Shown here in pieces: positions 42,725 through 52,767 of a stretch of DNA of 64,000 nt. The stretch's first letter is position 1; each line of letters opens with the position of its first letter. The stretch covers positions 62,001 through 126,000 of the forward strand of contig NZ_JBHKFI010000009.1 in assembly GCF_042263505.1 (NCBI RefSeq), read 5' to 3'. The DNA comes from Bacillus_BE sp042263505 (GTDB lineage: Bacteria; Bacillota; Bacilli; Bacillales; Cytobacillaceae). Below the pieces are notes generated by a model that was given only the letters and a program-made list of their open reading frames with translations, searched no databases and had not been told where the DNA came from. The position numbers were made by a program, and so were the translations under genes.

Positions 42725-42965
42725 TTATGTTTTTATTTTGAGTAAAATAAAAACCGTGTGACAGCAATCATACTCATTTTGTTTCTAGTACCTTCACCCT
42801 AGCAGCAGAGGGTTACGCAATACCCCATCATTAGAAATATCGAATACATCAAGATGAATTCTTTCTAACCATTAAAAAAATAAAATAAATTATTTTATTT
42901 CTTCCAATGAGGAACAAAATGAAATATCAAAGTGATTCACATAGGCTGCAATATTTTACACAAAG
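42725..42965 (-). promoter_or_regulatory. rpsD leader, probable S4 autoregulatory region
   Basis: The transcript from the promoter at 42969-42998 would carry a ~250-base leader. It contains GGGGTATTGCGTAACCC and CTCTGCTGCTAGGGTGAAGG on the minus strand, able to pair into stems before the ribosome binding site. B. subtilis rpsD is autoregulated by S4 binding its leader. I could not fold the pseudoknot by eye. Confidence 0.55.
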
Positions 42966-42968
42966 CAT

Positions 42969-42998
42969 ATTATAATATTTTATACATGGGAAAGTCAA
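42969..42998 (-). promoter_or_regulatory. SigA promoter of rpsD
   Basis: On the minus strand TTGACT (42998-42993), an 18-base spacer and TATAAT (42974-42969). The rest of 42999-43377 is AT-rich and has several TATAAT-like words (for example at 43056) that could start dgcP, none decisive. Confidence 0.65.
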
Positions 42999-43377
42999 GG
43001 ATATTATTGATTATAGATGAAGTAATTTTTAAAACGCGAAGATATCACATATGATATAATGGTACTAAATATGTTGTGTGATTCTTAAGACCTAAAAATG
43101 TACATAAATATGAAAAATATGCCTGATTTATATAATTTTAACATTTTTTTCAAAAAACATATGTGAGATATTTTATAATAGTATTGTCTTTTTGTGGATG
43201 AAAACGGGATTTAGGTAAGGAAAATTCAAGTGATGGTTACCATAATTAATGGGTATTATTATATATAAATAATGATTATGTTAAGAATGGAATCTTTTTA
43301 ATTTTTTCTTAATAATGAAGATACTATCTATATATTTGCTCTTTGCTATCAATATTTAGTCTAGTTGAGGGTAGGTT

Positions 43378-45285
43378 ATGTTGACATTGAGACAGATAAA
43401 ACAGGTGATGATAGGGATGGATAAACTCAAGGCCCAGCTTATACTTAATTTAAAAAGCCGATTTCTTGATTTAATCAGTATGGAAGACGGCTTATTAAAT
43501 TATCAATATTTGTTAGAGAAAATGCTGACTAGTATTAAAAATTTAACGGATTCAGAGGAAGTGACTCTTGTATTTTGTAATAGCTCTACAAAAGAAATAT
43601 ATGTAGAAGCTTCAACTGAAAATGAGAAGGATATCATATTTCTTCCTTCTATCGCTTGTAAAGGGTTGTTTGATTTCCTGATCACTGGTCCGATTATGCG
43701 GTCCCCCATTTCGATTGTGGGGTTTGAAAGATATGATCTTGTTTTATCACTATTCAAAGAAGATGGATACAATGGATGCTTAGTTTTTCGTTCCAAACAT
43801 TCCTTCACTCAATTTGATGATTCACTGTTAAAGCAACTGAGCTTAGAATGCAGCAGGTTTTTAAATAAGGTTCAATTTCTCTCTAAGGTTTTATCAGAAG
43901 AAAAACGTTATAAGCAGTTGTTTCGTGTAACGGAAAAATTCCACTCATCGATGAATATGGATGTTGTTTTAGGAGAAATCATTAAAACTCTCAAAGAAGT
44001 ATATCCAACCTTTACCTACTATTTGCTGTTATCACATGACAATAATAATCATTCAAATTTACCTATAAAAGATTTGGAATACGATAGTGAAAATTTAGCT
44101 GCTATGCAAGCCTATGTTACAGGCTCGATTCAGTTTGAAGATTCTATCCAAGAAAAGCGCTCAGTGCTTTATGCACCTTTAAAAGGAAAGCAAGGGGTAT
44201 ACGGTGTATTACAAGTTATTACACCAAATACATTGATGTTTCCGGAAGATGAAGTGGAATTTATTACACTTTTAGCCAATACAGCAGGTTCTGCCTTAGA
44301 AAATGCCCAGTTGTACCAACAGTCGAAACGATTAATATCGGATCTTCAATTAATTAATGAAACATCACATCGCCTTAATTCAAACCTTCGATTAACGGAA
44401 ACCATGACCTTTATGGCAGAACAGATCATTAAATCCTTTAATGCCGAGGTCGTTGGGTTTGTTCTTATGTCCAATGGAAGTAAGGATTATATCGTTGTAA
44501 ATGGTAGCAGTCAATTTTTCTATACTAAAGATGCAAAGAAATATATTACCTATATATATAAGAAAATGGAAGTTGAGCAAGATTCCCTGTTTATAGGCGA
44601 TTTAAGCCTTAAGGAAGAGGCAGGTGAAGTTCGGTTTAAATCGATTATGGCTGTTCCTATGGTTCAAACTGGTGTGAACGGTTTTGCACTAGTGATGCAT
44701 CAGGATCCGTATCATTTTTCATTTGATAATTTTAAGTTGCTTCAATCCTTAATCCATCATTCCACACTGGCATTTACAAATGCTATGCTCAGAGAGGAAT
44801 TAGAGAAAATGGTCATAACCGATCATTTAACCAAGCTTTATTCGCGAAATTATTTAGACACAAATATCCACTTATCAATGGAAAAGGATTTAGAGGGAAC
44901 CTTTATTTTAATTGACATCGATGATTTTAAATCTGTAAATGATACGTATGGTCATCAGGTGGGAGATGAAGTTCTAATTCAAGTAGCTGATATTATTAAA
45001 ACGCATATCAGAAAGACAGATATTGGCTCAAGATGGGGTGGGGAGGAACTGGCAATTTATCTTCCTAATACACCATTAAAATATGGAGTTGTCATTGCTG
45101 GTCGGCTTGTGGAGGCAGTGTCCGAGTATTCTAATCCTCATGTTACGATTTCTTGTGGGGTTTCATATTGGGAAAAAGATCTGAACGTTTCATTTAAGGG
45201 CTTATTTAAAAAGGCTGATACAGCACTATATATTGCAAAAGAATCTGGAAAGAATAAAGTGATTGTTCAAAATGAATTACAATAA
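43378..45285 (+). CDS. dgcP: GAF-GAF-GGDEF diguanylate cyclase
   Basis: The 635-residue protein has N-terminal GAF-like domains (about 20-160, 180-305 and 320-465) and a C-terminal GGDEF domain (about 470-630) with DIDDFKSVNDTYGHQVGDE and the active-site variant GGEEL. It should make cyclic di-GMP from two GTP. It is soluble; no membrane helix. Between rpsD and ytsP it matches B. subtilis ytrP/dgcP. The ATG at 43378 or the one at 43417 (with AGGTGATGATAGGG) could be the start. Confidence 0.9.
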   Translation: MLTLRQIKQVMIGMDKLKAQLILNLKSRFLDLISMEDGLLNYQYLLEKMLTSIKNLTDSEEVTLVFCNSSTKEIYVEASTENEKDIIFLPSIACKGLFDFLITGPIMRSPISIVGFERYDLVLSLFKEDGYNGCLVFRSKHSFTQFDDSLLKQLSLECSRFLNKVQFLSKVLSEEKRYKQLFRVTEKFHSSMNMDVVLGEIIKTLKEVYPTFTYYLLLSHDNNNHSNLPIKDLEYDSENLAAMQAYVTGSIQFEDSIQEKRSVLYAPLKGKQGVYGVLQVITPNTLMFPEDEVEFITLLANTAGSALENAQLYQQSKRLISDLQLINETSHRLNSNLRLTETMTFMAEQIIKSFNAEVVGFVLMSNGSKDYIVVNGSSQFFYTKDAKKYITYIYKKMEVEQDSLFIGDLSLKEEAGEVRFKSIMAVPMVQTGVNGFALVMHQDPYHFSFDNFKLLQSLIHHSTLAFTNAMLREELEKMVITDHLTKLYSRNYLDTNIHLSMEKDLEGTFILIDIDDFKSVNDTYGHQVGDEVLIQVADIIKTHIRKTDIGSRWGGEELAIYLPNTPLKYGVVIAGRLVEAVSEYSNPHVTISCGVSYWEKDLNVSFKGLFKKADTALYIAKESGKNKVIVQNELQ

Positions 45286-45424
45286 CAATGGAAGTGGATT
45301 TTTTCAAAAATTCATTTCCTATTTGTGGGACATTTTATTTACCATCTAATTGGAATGCTATGACGCACATCAATAATAAGAAAAAAAACTGATTCAGCTT
45401 GCATTTATATAAAGAAGGCTTCCT

Positions 45425-45655
45425 ATGACAGGTTATTTTATCAGATTGATTCTGGGATTGTTAATGATTGGAGTAATTTCAGGAATCGCGTATTTTTTCA
45501 ATATCGACTGGTTAAAAGTAGGAAAACCCGAACATAACCTCTATTTATTATTTATTGTAATAATTGGAGAGTGGGTTGGTATTTTTATAAGGCAAGTAAA
45601 AAAAGGAAAAATAATTCTTCAACAACGAGGAAACGAGAATTTTAAGAAATATTGA
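45425..45655 (+). CDS. Small two-helix membrane protein
   Basis: The 76-residue protein has two membrane segments (about 5-25 and 40-58) and a basic C-terminal tail. I do not recognise it; it is transcribed with or just after dgcP, but whether it relates to cyclic di-GMP signalling is unknown. The ribosome binding site (GAAGGCTTCCT) is weak. Confidence 0.65.
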   Translation: MTGYFIRLILGLLMIGVISGIAYFFNIDWLKVGKPEHNLYLLFIVIIGEWVGIFIRQVKKGKIILQQRGNENFKKY

Positions 45656-45663
45656 ATAAAATC

Positions 45664-45701
45664 AAAACGCTTGGTGATGAAGTGAATCCAAGCGTTTTTT
45701 G
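45664..45701 (+). terminator. Intrinsic terminator
   Basis: AAAACGCTTGG pairs with CCAAGCGTTTTTT. Confidence 0.9.
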
Positions 45702-45799
45702 CTGTATTTTATTTATTGCTCATGTTATTTGTCTTTCTTTTACATATTGGATAAAATAGCAATTTCTATGCCGTGTTTAGGCAGTCTGGATAAACCACA

Positions 45800-46279
45800 T
45801 TAAAGATAGGGGAGGATTGCCTCAACATATTCCTCTAATTTCTTTTGGTCCACTTCATCAAATCGGCTTTTTTCTGGGGAATCAATGTCAAGCACACCTA
45901 TGAGCTTTCCTTCCTTTATTAATGGGATGACAATTTCCGATTCAGAAGCAGCATCACAGGCAATATGCCCAGGAAATTGATGGACATCCTCAATCCTTAA
46001 CGTTTCTTGAAGCATAGCACTCGTTCCACAAACTCCTTTTCCAAGTGGAATTCGAACACAAGCAGGAAGACCTTGGAAAGGTCCTAAGACAAGTTCACCA
46101 TCCTCCATTAAATAGAATCCAACCCAATTGATGCGATCAAGAAATTGATTTAATAAGGCGGATGCGTTGCTTAAGTTTGCAATTTGATTGCTTTCTCCCT
46201 CAAGCAGTGCTTGAGCTTGCTTAATAACAAGATTGTAATTATCTTCACGAGATCCTTGATAAGATTCGACGTTAAACAT
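45800..46279 (-). CDS. ytsP: GAF-domain free methionine-(R)-sulfoxide reductase
   Basis: The 159-residue protein is a single GAF domain of the fRMsr type. It has NQFLDRINWVGFYLM, GPFQGLPACVRIPLGKGVCGTSAM and HIACDAASESEIVIPL, with cysteines at the three positions used by the family to reduce free Met-R-sulfoxide. B. subtilis YtsP is in the same place. Divergent from refZ. Confidence 0.88.
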   Translation of the reverse strand: MFNVESYQGSREDNYNLVIKQAQALLEGESNQIANLSNASALLNQFLDRINWVGFYLMEDGELVLGPFQGLPACVRIPLGKGVCGTSAMLQETLRIEDVHQFPGHIACDAASESEIVIPLIKEGKLIGVLDIDSPEKSRFDEVDQKKLEEYVEAILPYL

Positions 46280-46364
46280 GATTTTTCACCTAATTCTAGT
46301 AAATTTTATTATCTATTCTATCAAAAGAACAAGAAAAAGAGGAGACTTTGTCGAGCTGTTTATA

Positions 46365-46392
46365 GGAGGAAATATCCTGTAAACCAAGAATG
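46365..46392 (+). promoter_or_regulatory. SigH-like promoter of refZ
   Basis: GGAGGAAAT (46365-46373) fits the SigH -35 and GAAT (46387-46390) the -10, although the spacer is one base short of consensus. refZ is SigH-controlled in B. subtilis. Confidence 0.3.
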
Positions 46393-46434
46393 TATTAGAA
46401 AAGGCTATTTTTTTACAAAAAAGGAGCAGGAGAT

Positions 46435-47073
46435 ATGAGAAAAAACTCAAAAGCTGCGATTGTTGAAGCGGCCATTACGTTATTTAATATTAAAGGTTTC
46501 AACGGGACTTCGATTCGTGATATTGCGAAGAAAGCAGGTACGAATGTAGCAAATATTTCTTATTACTTCAATAATAAGAATGGTCTTCTCGAATACTGCT
46601 TTACTATTTTTTTCGAAAAGTATCTCCATGAAATAGAAAAGGGGTTTGCAAATCTTGATTCTATTGGGGCTATCGCAACGCTAAAAAAAATGTCCAAAAA
46701 TATTATCCAATTTCAAAGTCAAAATATTCATTTAACGCGTTTTATTCTAAGGGAGACATCGATTGATTCTCAAGTAATTCGGGAAATCATGTCCACTTAT
46801 TTTGTAAAAGAAAAGTATTACTTTAAACAAGTGTTTGAGGAGGGAATGGAAACAGGCGAATTCCGTCTGCTCTCCGTTAATTATATGATCATGCAATTAA
46901 AAGGATTGATGGCCATGCCTTTTTTAAATAGCCAATATGCTACGGAAGTTTTGCATATATTCCCCAATGAGGAATATTTTGCAAATAAATATTCCATTGA
47001 AATTGGTAACTGGATTGATACGTTCATCACAAAACCCTTACCTGCCCAAAAGTTGAAGGTCGTAAACAATTAG
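46435..47073 (+). CDS. refZ: TetR-family regulator RefZ
   Basis: The 212-residue protein has a TetR helix-turn-helix (about residues 6-50: AIVEAAITLFNIKGFNGTSIRDIAKKAGTNVANISYYFNNK) and an all-helical C-terminal domain. RefZ binds motifs near the origin and affects Z-ring placement and chromosome capture at the start of sporulation. AAAAAAGGAGCAGGAG precedes the ATG. Position between ytsP and hisJ matches yttP/refZ. Confidence 0.9.
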   Translation: MRKNSKAAIVEAAITLFNIKGFNGTSIRDIAKKAGTNVANISYYFNNKNGLLEYCFTIFFEKYLHEIEKGFANLDSIGAIATLKKMSKNIIQFQSQNIHLTRFILRETSIDSQVIREIMSTYFVKEKYYFKQVFEEGMETGEFRLLSVNYMIMQLKGLMAMPFLNSQYATEVLHIFPNEEYFANKYSIEIGNWIDTFITKPLPAQKLKVVNN

Positions 47074-47103
47074 ATAAACAGGTAATGTGGGGAATGTTGC
47101 CTC

Positions 47104-47898
47104 TTACCAAGTCATTAGCTTCAAGCCTTGTCCTAGTTCCTTGACCTGATGGGCATCTGAACCGTATACAAGGGGGATGCCTAGTTGTTTTGCCTTTTTT
47201 GCTACCCATAGAGGTGGATAGGTTTCTCGGCAAAGAGGCTTTGCTGTACCAGCACCATTATAATCAAGCTCATAGCCTTTTGCTTTAATGGCAGAAAGAA
47301 TTTGCTTTAATTCTGGTCCCAGATCATACGGTACAGGAAATCTCTTTTGAAATTTCTGTACTAATGTAATGTGCCCTATTCTTTTAGGCTTGTGCAATCC
47401 TAAATCGGCGGCGATTGACATTTGAAGGGTCTCAAAGTATTTTTTATAGACACTTGCTAGTGAGCCGTAATCCAGTATCATTTTTTGAAAAACTTCAGGA
47501 CTGTAGTCAATACAATCGTATTGTTCACCATTTTTTAAAAAATGAACAGAAAGAATAGCATCATCGAGATGTTCTCCTACTTCATTAAGAAAGTCTGTAA
47601 GATCCTCCTCAAATCCTTCGATAAAATCTACCTCAAGACCGGATAAGATAGTGATTTTATCAGCATATTTTATTTTTAATTCTTCAATTTTGGCAAAATA
47701 TCTGTTTAACTCTTCCTGTTGCATGGCGCTATCTTGATTGGGCGTTGTATCGGTAAATCCATTTGGTAATGGTGCATGTTCGGTAAAGGTCATTTCACGG
47801 AAGCCTAAGGCAATCGCTTTTTCAACGTAAGATTCGAATCGATCATTAGTGCCATGTGGACAAAACGGTGTATGAATATGGCCATCCTTCAAAAACAT
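47104..47898 (-). CDS. hisJ: Histidinol-phosphatase, PHP family
   Basis: The 264-residue PHP-domain phosphatase catalyses the penultimate step of histidine biosynthesis. Metal-site motifs are DGHIHTPFCPHG, FTEHAPLP, GLEVDFIEG, SVHFL, and PLVYGSDAHQVKELGQG at the end. It stands apart from any other his genes, as in B. subtilis (ytvP). Confidence 0.93.
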   Translation of the reverse strand: MFLKDGHIHTPFCPHGTNDRFESYVEKAIALGFREMTFTEHAPLPNGFTDTTPNQDSAMQQEELNRYFAKIEELKIKYADKITILSGLEVDFIEGFEEDLTDFLNEVGEHLDDAILSVHFLKNGEQYDCIDYSPEVFQKMILDYGSLASVYKKYFETLQMSIAADLGLHKPKRIGHITLVQKFQKRFPVPYDLGPELKQILSAIKAKGYELDYNGAGTAKPLCRETYPPLWVAKKAKQLGIPLVYGSDAHQVKELGQGLKLMTW

Positions 47899-48106
47899 GA
47901 TTTATCCCCTCCAAAAAATCAAAAATAGCACTGTCTAAATAGAATAATTACAAAAAAATCGGATTTATTACAAGAAATTGCAAGAAAATGTGAAAATAAT
48001 AGTCAAAAAATGTCGTTTACATGGTATCATAATTACATTGAAATGAACAATAAATCGCTGAAAGATATATTGATAGATTAGCTCGGAACAGAACAGGGGG
48101 CTTATT

Positions 48107-49822
48107 ATGAGTTACATCATTGCAGGCATAGTAATCTTACTATGTTTATACATAACCGGCTATATTATGAAAAAGAAGAATTATAAAGAAATTGATCGCC
48201 TAGAAGAATGGAAAATAGATATTGTTAATCGACCCGTTTTAGATGAAATGTCCAAGGTAAAACAGCTAAATATGACCGGTGAAACGGAGGTCCTATTCGA
48301 GCGTTGGAGAAATGAATGGGATGAAATTGTTACTGCTGAACTCCCTGATGTGGAAGAATATCTATTTGATGCAGAAGAATATACGGATAAATATCGATTC
48401 AAAAAATCAAAAGAGATTCAGATCCTCATTCATAATCATTTATTAGAAACAGAAGAAAAGATTAAAGCCTTGGTAGCAGAAATTCATGATTTGGTTGGAA
48501 GTGAGGAAAAGAATAAATTAGAAATTGAAGAATTGAAAGATATGTACCGGGAAAGTAAAAAAACATTGCTTGCCTATCGCCATAACTTCGGGAATGCCGA
48601 AGATGTGCTTGAAAAGAAATTGGATGAAGCAGCTTTGAAATTTCAGGAATTCGATGAAAGAACCACGAATGGAGATTATTTAAAAGCAAGAGAAATTGTT
48701 CTGTATATCAAAGAATTTATTGGACATATTCATGATTTAATGGAACAAATTCCTAATTTGCTTGTAGAATGCCAAACCAATATCCCATCTCTTCTTGATG
48801 AATTAAAGAATGGATTTCGGGAAATGGAGAGCCAAGGATATATACTTGAGCATATTCAAATTGAAAAAGAAATAGATGAAATGGAAGAGGAGCTTAGAGC
48901 CTATATCGGTTATATTGAGGCAGCAGAAATTGGAGAGGTTCAAAAAGGAATCGAAGAAATGAAGGAAAGCATTGAATTTTTATTTGATCTCCTTGAAAAA
49001 GAGGTCCATGCTAAGCATTTCATTAGTCAAAATGAAGCAGAAACCAAGGAATTGCTGCAAGGGGTTCAGGAAACCAATAATGAATTACAATTTGAAATTC
49101 AGTCCGTTTCTCTAAGCTATCATATTCCTGAAAGTGAACAGAATCTACAAAAAGAACTTGAGAAGAAGCTTTCACAGTTTTTGAAACGGTTTGAATTACT
49201 AGAGCTAAATATTGCCAATCATAGTATTGCTCATTCATTATTAAGTGAAGATTTACAAGAAATGAAAGAGATGCTTCAAGAAGTAGTAGAAGAGCAAAAT
49301 AGCTTAAAGGAAAAACTAGTAACATTACGAAAAGATGAATTGACAGCTCGAGAAAAGGTACAGGAGTTAACGAAAAAAGTATCGGAAGCTATTCGAACGG
49401 TATCTAAAAGTCATATTCCAGGCTTACCACAAGATTATAAATATTTAGTTGAGGATGCAAAAGAGAGCGTTCAAAATGTTAAATTAAAATTAGAAGAAAA
49501 ACCACTAGATATCCCCAATTTACAAAAGTATTTAGAAGTAGCTGTAATGACTGTTGAAAAGTTGCATGACAAAACTATTGATATGATTGAAACGGTTATT
49601 CTTGCAGAAAGAGTCATTCAATACGGAAATCGATATCGCAGTAGTCATTCATCTGTGAGAAAAGCACTAGAGCAGGCAGAGTCGTCTTTTAGAGGATTTG
49701 ATTATCATGCGGCTTTAGAACAGGCTGCGACTTCAATTGAGCAGGTTGAGCCGGGTGCCTTGAAGAGAATTGAGGAATTATTAGCCACTGATGATTCACT
49801 ATTAAATGAAACAATAGAATGA
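48107..49822 (+). CDS. ezrA: Septation ring formation regulator EzrA
   Basis: The 571-residue protein has one N-terminal membrane helix (about 2-20) and an extended cytosolic array of spectrin-like coiled-coil repeats, ending in a region similar to the QNR patch of EzrA (ILAERVIQYGNRYRS). It anchors to the membrane, binds FtsZ and limits ring formation to midcell. Ribosome binding site CAGGGGGC precedes the ATG. In B. subtilis braB follows; here iscS does. Confidence 0.95.
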   Translation: MSYIIAGIVILLCLYITGYIMKKKNYKEIDRLEEWKIDIVNRPVLDEMSKVKQLNMTGETEVLFERWRNEWDEIVTAELPDVEEYLFDAEEYTDKYRFKKSKEIQILIHNHLLETEEKIKALVAEIHDLVGSEEKNKLEIEELKDMYRESKKTLLAYRHNFGNAEDVLEKKLDEAALKFQEFDERTTNGDYLKAREIVLYIKEFIGHIHDLMEQIPNLLVECQTNIPSLLDELKNGFREMESQGYILEHIQIEKEIDEMEEELRAYIGYIEAAEIGEVQKGIEEMKESIEFLFDLLEKEVHAKHFISQNEAETKELLQGVQETNNELQFEIQSVSLSYHIPESEQNLQKELEKKLSQFLKRFELLELNIANHSIAHSLLSEDLQEMKEMLQEVVEEQNSLKEKLVTLRKDELTAREKVQELTKKVSEAIRTVSKSHIPGLPQDYKYLVEDAKESVQNVKLKLEEKPLDIPNLQKYLEVAVMTVEKLHDKTIDMIETVILAERVIQYGNRYRSSHSSVRKALEQAESSFRGFDYHAALEQAATSIEQVEPGALKRIEELLATDDSLLNETIE

Positions 49823-49848
49823 GGCTGACGAAATCGTCGCCTTTTTTC
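49822..49848 (+). terminator. Intrinsic terminator after ezrA
   Basis: GGCTGACG and CGTCGCC form an imperfect stem followed by T6. Confidence 0.7.
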
Positions 49849-49923
49849 TTTGTTTCCGCATCCTGATTCATGATAAGATAAATTGTTATAATAAAACGAT
49901 AAAGTTAAGTTGGAGGGGATCGA

Positions 49924-51066
49924 ATGATTTACTTTGATAATAGTGCGACAACGAAGCCACATAAAGAAGTGCTCGATTCCTATTTAAAGGTTTCAATGAA
50001 TTATTATGGGAATCCTTCTTCCTTGCATTCCTTAGGTGGCCAGGCAGAAAGATTACTAACACAAGCCAGGGAACAAATAGCGAATCTTCTTGAAGTGAAG
50101 GCAAATGAAATCTATTTTACCTCTGGGGGAACAGAAAGTAATAATTTGGCTATTAAAGGTACGGCTCATATGTACCGGAATCGGGGAAAACATATCATCA
50201 CAACCAGTGTGGAGCATCCTTCTGTTTATGAGGCGATGGAACAGCTGAAAGAACTAGGATTTCGTATTACGTATATTCCAGTTGATGATTCAGGCAGAGT
50301 GAATGTGAAAACAATCGAGCAAGCTATTTGTCATGATACCATTCTAGTTTCAATAATTCATGTGAATAACGAGGTAGGAACGATTCAGCCAATTGAAGAA
50401 ATAGGGGAAATGCTGCTTCAATATCCAAAAATACTTTTTCATGTCGATCATGTCCAAGGAATTGGGAAAGTGGATTTACCGCTGCATCAATACCACATCG
50501 ATTTATGTTCGATTTCCGGCCATAAATTCCATGGATTAAAAGGGACAGGCCTTCTATACATTCGAGATGGAGTAAAAATTTCTCCGCTTTTGTCCGGGGG
50601 AAAACAGGAAAAAAATGTTCGTAGCGGTACAGAAAATGTGGCTGGATTTGTTGCCATGGCAAAAGCGATGAGATTCATAATGGAGAAGAAAAAAACAGAG
50701 CTCGTTAAATTAAAGGAGATAAAAAAGTATCTTTATCATGAGCTAGAAACTTGGGATGGAGTGACCATCCACACTCCAAAGGAAAACAGTGCACCACATA
50801 TCCTTAATTTTTCCATTCACGGTTTTAAATCAGAGGTTTTTGTACATGCCTTAGAAGAAAAGGATGTCATTGTTTCAACAACGAGCGCATGCTCATCAAA
50901 AAGGAAATCATTAAGTGGTACTCTTGTTGCCATGGGGGTATCAGAGGAATTGGCCAGTAGTGCCATACGTGTTAGTCTGTCTTACGAAAATACAATAGAG
51001 GAAGCGAAGCAGGCTATCGAGATTTTTAACGAGGTTATTTCAAATTTGCGAAGGGTAATGAACTAA
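49924..51066 (+). CDS. nifZ: Cysteine desulfurase (IscS/NifS type) paired with ThiI
   Basis: The 380-residue PLP enzyme takes sulfur from cysteine. Motifs are YFDNSATTKPHKEV, TSGGTESNNLAIKG, the PLP-lysine region SISGHKFHGLKGTGLLY, GGKQEKNVRSGTENV and the Cys loop TTSACSSKRKSLSG. Its stop overlaps the thiI start by one base (TAATG), so it very likely supplies persulfide sulfur to ThiI for 4-thiouridine in tRNA. This is the B. subtilis nifZ-thiI arrangement. Confidence 0.94.
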   Translation: MIYFDNSATTKPHKEVLDSYLKVSMNYYGNPSSLHSLGGQAERLLTQAREQIANLLEVKANEIYFTSGGTESNNLAIKGTAHMYRNRGKHIITTSVEHPSVYEAMEQLKELGFRITYIPVDDSGRVNVKTIEQAICHDTILVSIIHVNNEVGTIQPIEEIGEMLLQYPKILFHVDHVQGIGKVDLPLHQYHIDLCSISGHKFHGLKGTGLLYIRDGVKISPLLSGGKQEKNVRSGTENVAGFVAMAKAMRFIMEKKKTELVKLKEIKKYLYHELETWDGVTIHTPKENSAPHILNFSIHGFKSEVFVHALEEKDVIVSTTSACSSKRKSLSGTLVAMGVSEELASSAIRVSLSYENTIEEAKQAIEIFNEVISNLRRVMN

Positions 51067-52277
51067 TGATGAAATATGATCGAATTTTAATTCGTTATGG
51101 AGAAATATCTACGAAGGGGAGAAATAGACATATCTTTGTTGAAAGACTAAGAAAAAGTATAAAGCTTGCTCTTAGTGACTTTCCCGGAGTGAAAATTGAA
51201 AGTAAAAGAGACCGTATGTATGTTGTTCTTAATGGTGAAGATTTTGAAAAAATTATCGTGCGTTTGAAAAAAATATTTGGCATTCAATCCTTTAGTCCTG
51301 CAGTGAAGGCTGACAAGGATTTAGAAAAAATGAAGGATGCGGCATTACAGCTTTTTAAACGTGTATATCAAGAGGGAGATACCTTTAAAATTACGGCAAA
51401 AAGAGCAGATAAAAGTTACCCACTAGATACGGGTGAATTAAATCAAGCATTTGGAGCTCATATTTTAACCCATGTACCTAATTTAAGAGTAGATGTGAGA
51501 AATCCTGATATCAATCTCCGAATAGAGGTAAGGGAAGAAGCGGCTTATCTATCCTGTGAAAATATTCAAGGTGCTGGAGGACTTCCGGTTGGTTCCAGTG
51601 GTAAAGCAATGCTGATGCTTTCTGGTGGAATTGATAGTCCGGTTGCGGGATTTTACTCCATGAAGCGAGGGATGGAAATAGAAGGAGTGCATTTCTATAG
51701 CCCACCATTTACAAGTGAGAGATCTAAGCAAAAAGTTTTAGACCTTGCCCAAAAATTAGCAGAGGTCAGTGGGGCTTTTACACTCCATATTGTTCCATTT
51801 ACAGAAATTCAACAGCTCATTCATAAACAGGTTCCTGAGAATTATACGATGACCACAACAAGGAGAATGATGCTGAAAATTACCGATCGAATTAGGGAAA
51901 AACAGCGGGGCTTAGCGATCGTAACAGGAGAAAGTCTTGGACAAGTGGCAAGTCAAACTCTTGAAAGCATGTATGCGATTAATGATGTTACTAATACCCC
52001 TATTTTACGTCCACTTATTACAATGGATAAAACTGACATTATAAAGGTAGCCGAACAGATTGGTACACATGATATTTCCATCCTTCCGTATGAAGATTGC
52101 TGTACTGTTTTTGTTCCTGCGTCACCAAAAACGAAACCGAAGAAGGAAAAAGTTCAATTTTACGAAAGTTTTGTTGATTTCGAGCCATTGATTGAAAAAG
52201 CGGTCGCTGGAGTGGAGGCGATTACTCTAATTCCTAAGCAGGAAAAACAGAATGATACATTAGAGGAATTATTCTAA
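51066..52277 (+). CDS. thiI: tRNA 4-thiouridine synthase ThiI
   Basis: The 403-residue protein has an N-terminal ferredoxin-like domain, a THUMP domain (about 60-165) and a PP-loop ATPase domain (SGGIDSPVAGF near residue 186; GESLGQVASQTLESM; DCCTVF). The C-terminal rhodanese domain of E. coli ThiI is absent, as in other Bacillus. It thiolates U8 of tRNA. Two adjacent ATGs (51066 and 51069) could start it. Confidence 0.96.
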   Translation: MMKYDRILIRYGEISTKGRNRHIFVERLRKSIKLALSDFPGVKIESKRDRMYVVLNGEDFEKIIVRLKKIFGIQSFSPAVKADKDLEKMKDAALQLFKRVYQEGDTFKITAKRADKSYPLDTGELNQAFGAHILTHVPNLRVDVRNPDINLRIEVREEAAYLSCENIQGAGGLPVGSSGKAMLMLSGGIDSPVAGFYSMKRGMEIEGVHFYSPPFTSERSKQKVLDLAQKLAEVSGAFTLHIVPFTEIQQLIHKQVPENYTMTTTRRMMLKITDRIREKQRGLAIVTGESLGQVASQTLESMYAINDVTNTPILRPLITMDKTDIIKVAEQIGTHDISILPYEDCCTVFVPASPKTKPKKEKVQFYESFVDFEPLIEKAVAGVEAITLIPKQEKQNDTLEELF

Positions 52278-52361
52278 AAATTTGTGAACAATTACCAACA
52301 ATGTCGTTGTATGAAGGCATGTGATATTACACAATCTATACTCACAAGGAGGTGATATCAC

Positions 52362-52577
52362 ATGCCAAGTAGCAGAAGCAACAATTCTAATCAATTAGTA
52401 GTTCCTGGAGTACAATCAGCTCTAGAACAAATGAAATATGAAATTGCAACTGAATTTGGAGTTAATCTTGGAGCAGATACAACTTCTCGTGCTAACGGTT
52501 CTGTTGGAGGAGAGATTACGAAACGCCTAGTTCAAATGGCTGAACAATCATTAGGTGGAGGATTCTCTCAACAATAA
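52362..52577 (+). CDS. sspA: Alpha/beta-type small acid-soluble spore protein
   Basis: The 71-residue protein has the hallmark segments ALEQMKYEIATEFGVNLGADTTSRANGSVGGEITKRLV, with the GPR protease site in TEFGV. It coats spore DNA in the A-like form and protects against UV. AAGGAGGTGATATCAC precedes the ATG. A SigG promoter is expected in the 84 bases upstream but I could not define a convincing one. Confidence 0.95.
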   Translation: MPSSRSNNSNQLVVPGVQSALEQMKYEIATEFGVNLGADTTSRANGSVGGEITKRLVQMAEQSLGGGFSQQ

Positions 52578-52600
52578 TTACAAGAAAATATTATGGCTAC

Positions 52601-52626
52601 AAGGAGCGGGTAATTCGCTCCTTTTT
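52601..52626 (+). terminator. Intrinsic terminator after the SASP gene
   Basis: AAGGAGCG pairs with CGCTCCTTTTT across GGTAATT. Confidence 0.9.
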
Positions 52627-52767
52627 AGTTTTTTTCAAAACACTAATATTTTCTAGTGCTTACATAAAAATGTAATTCAAAATTTTATGATAATTTAGTA
52701 TAATATTTTTTGAAGGAGGAAAAGCTTTTATGTTGATAAAATTAATTTAAATTTAGGGGGAAACTTG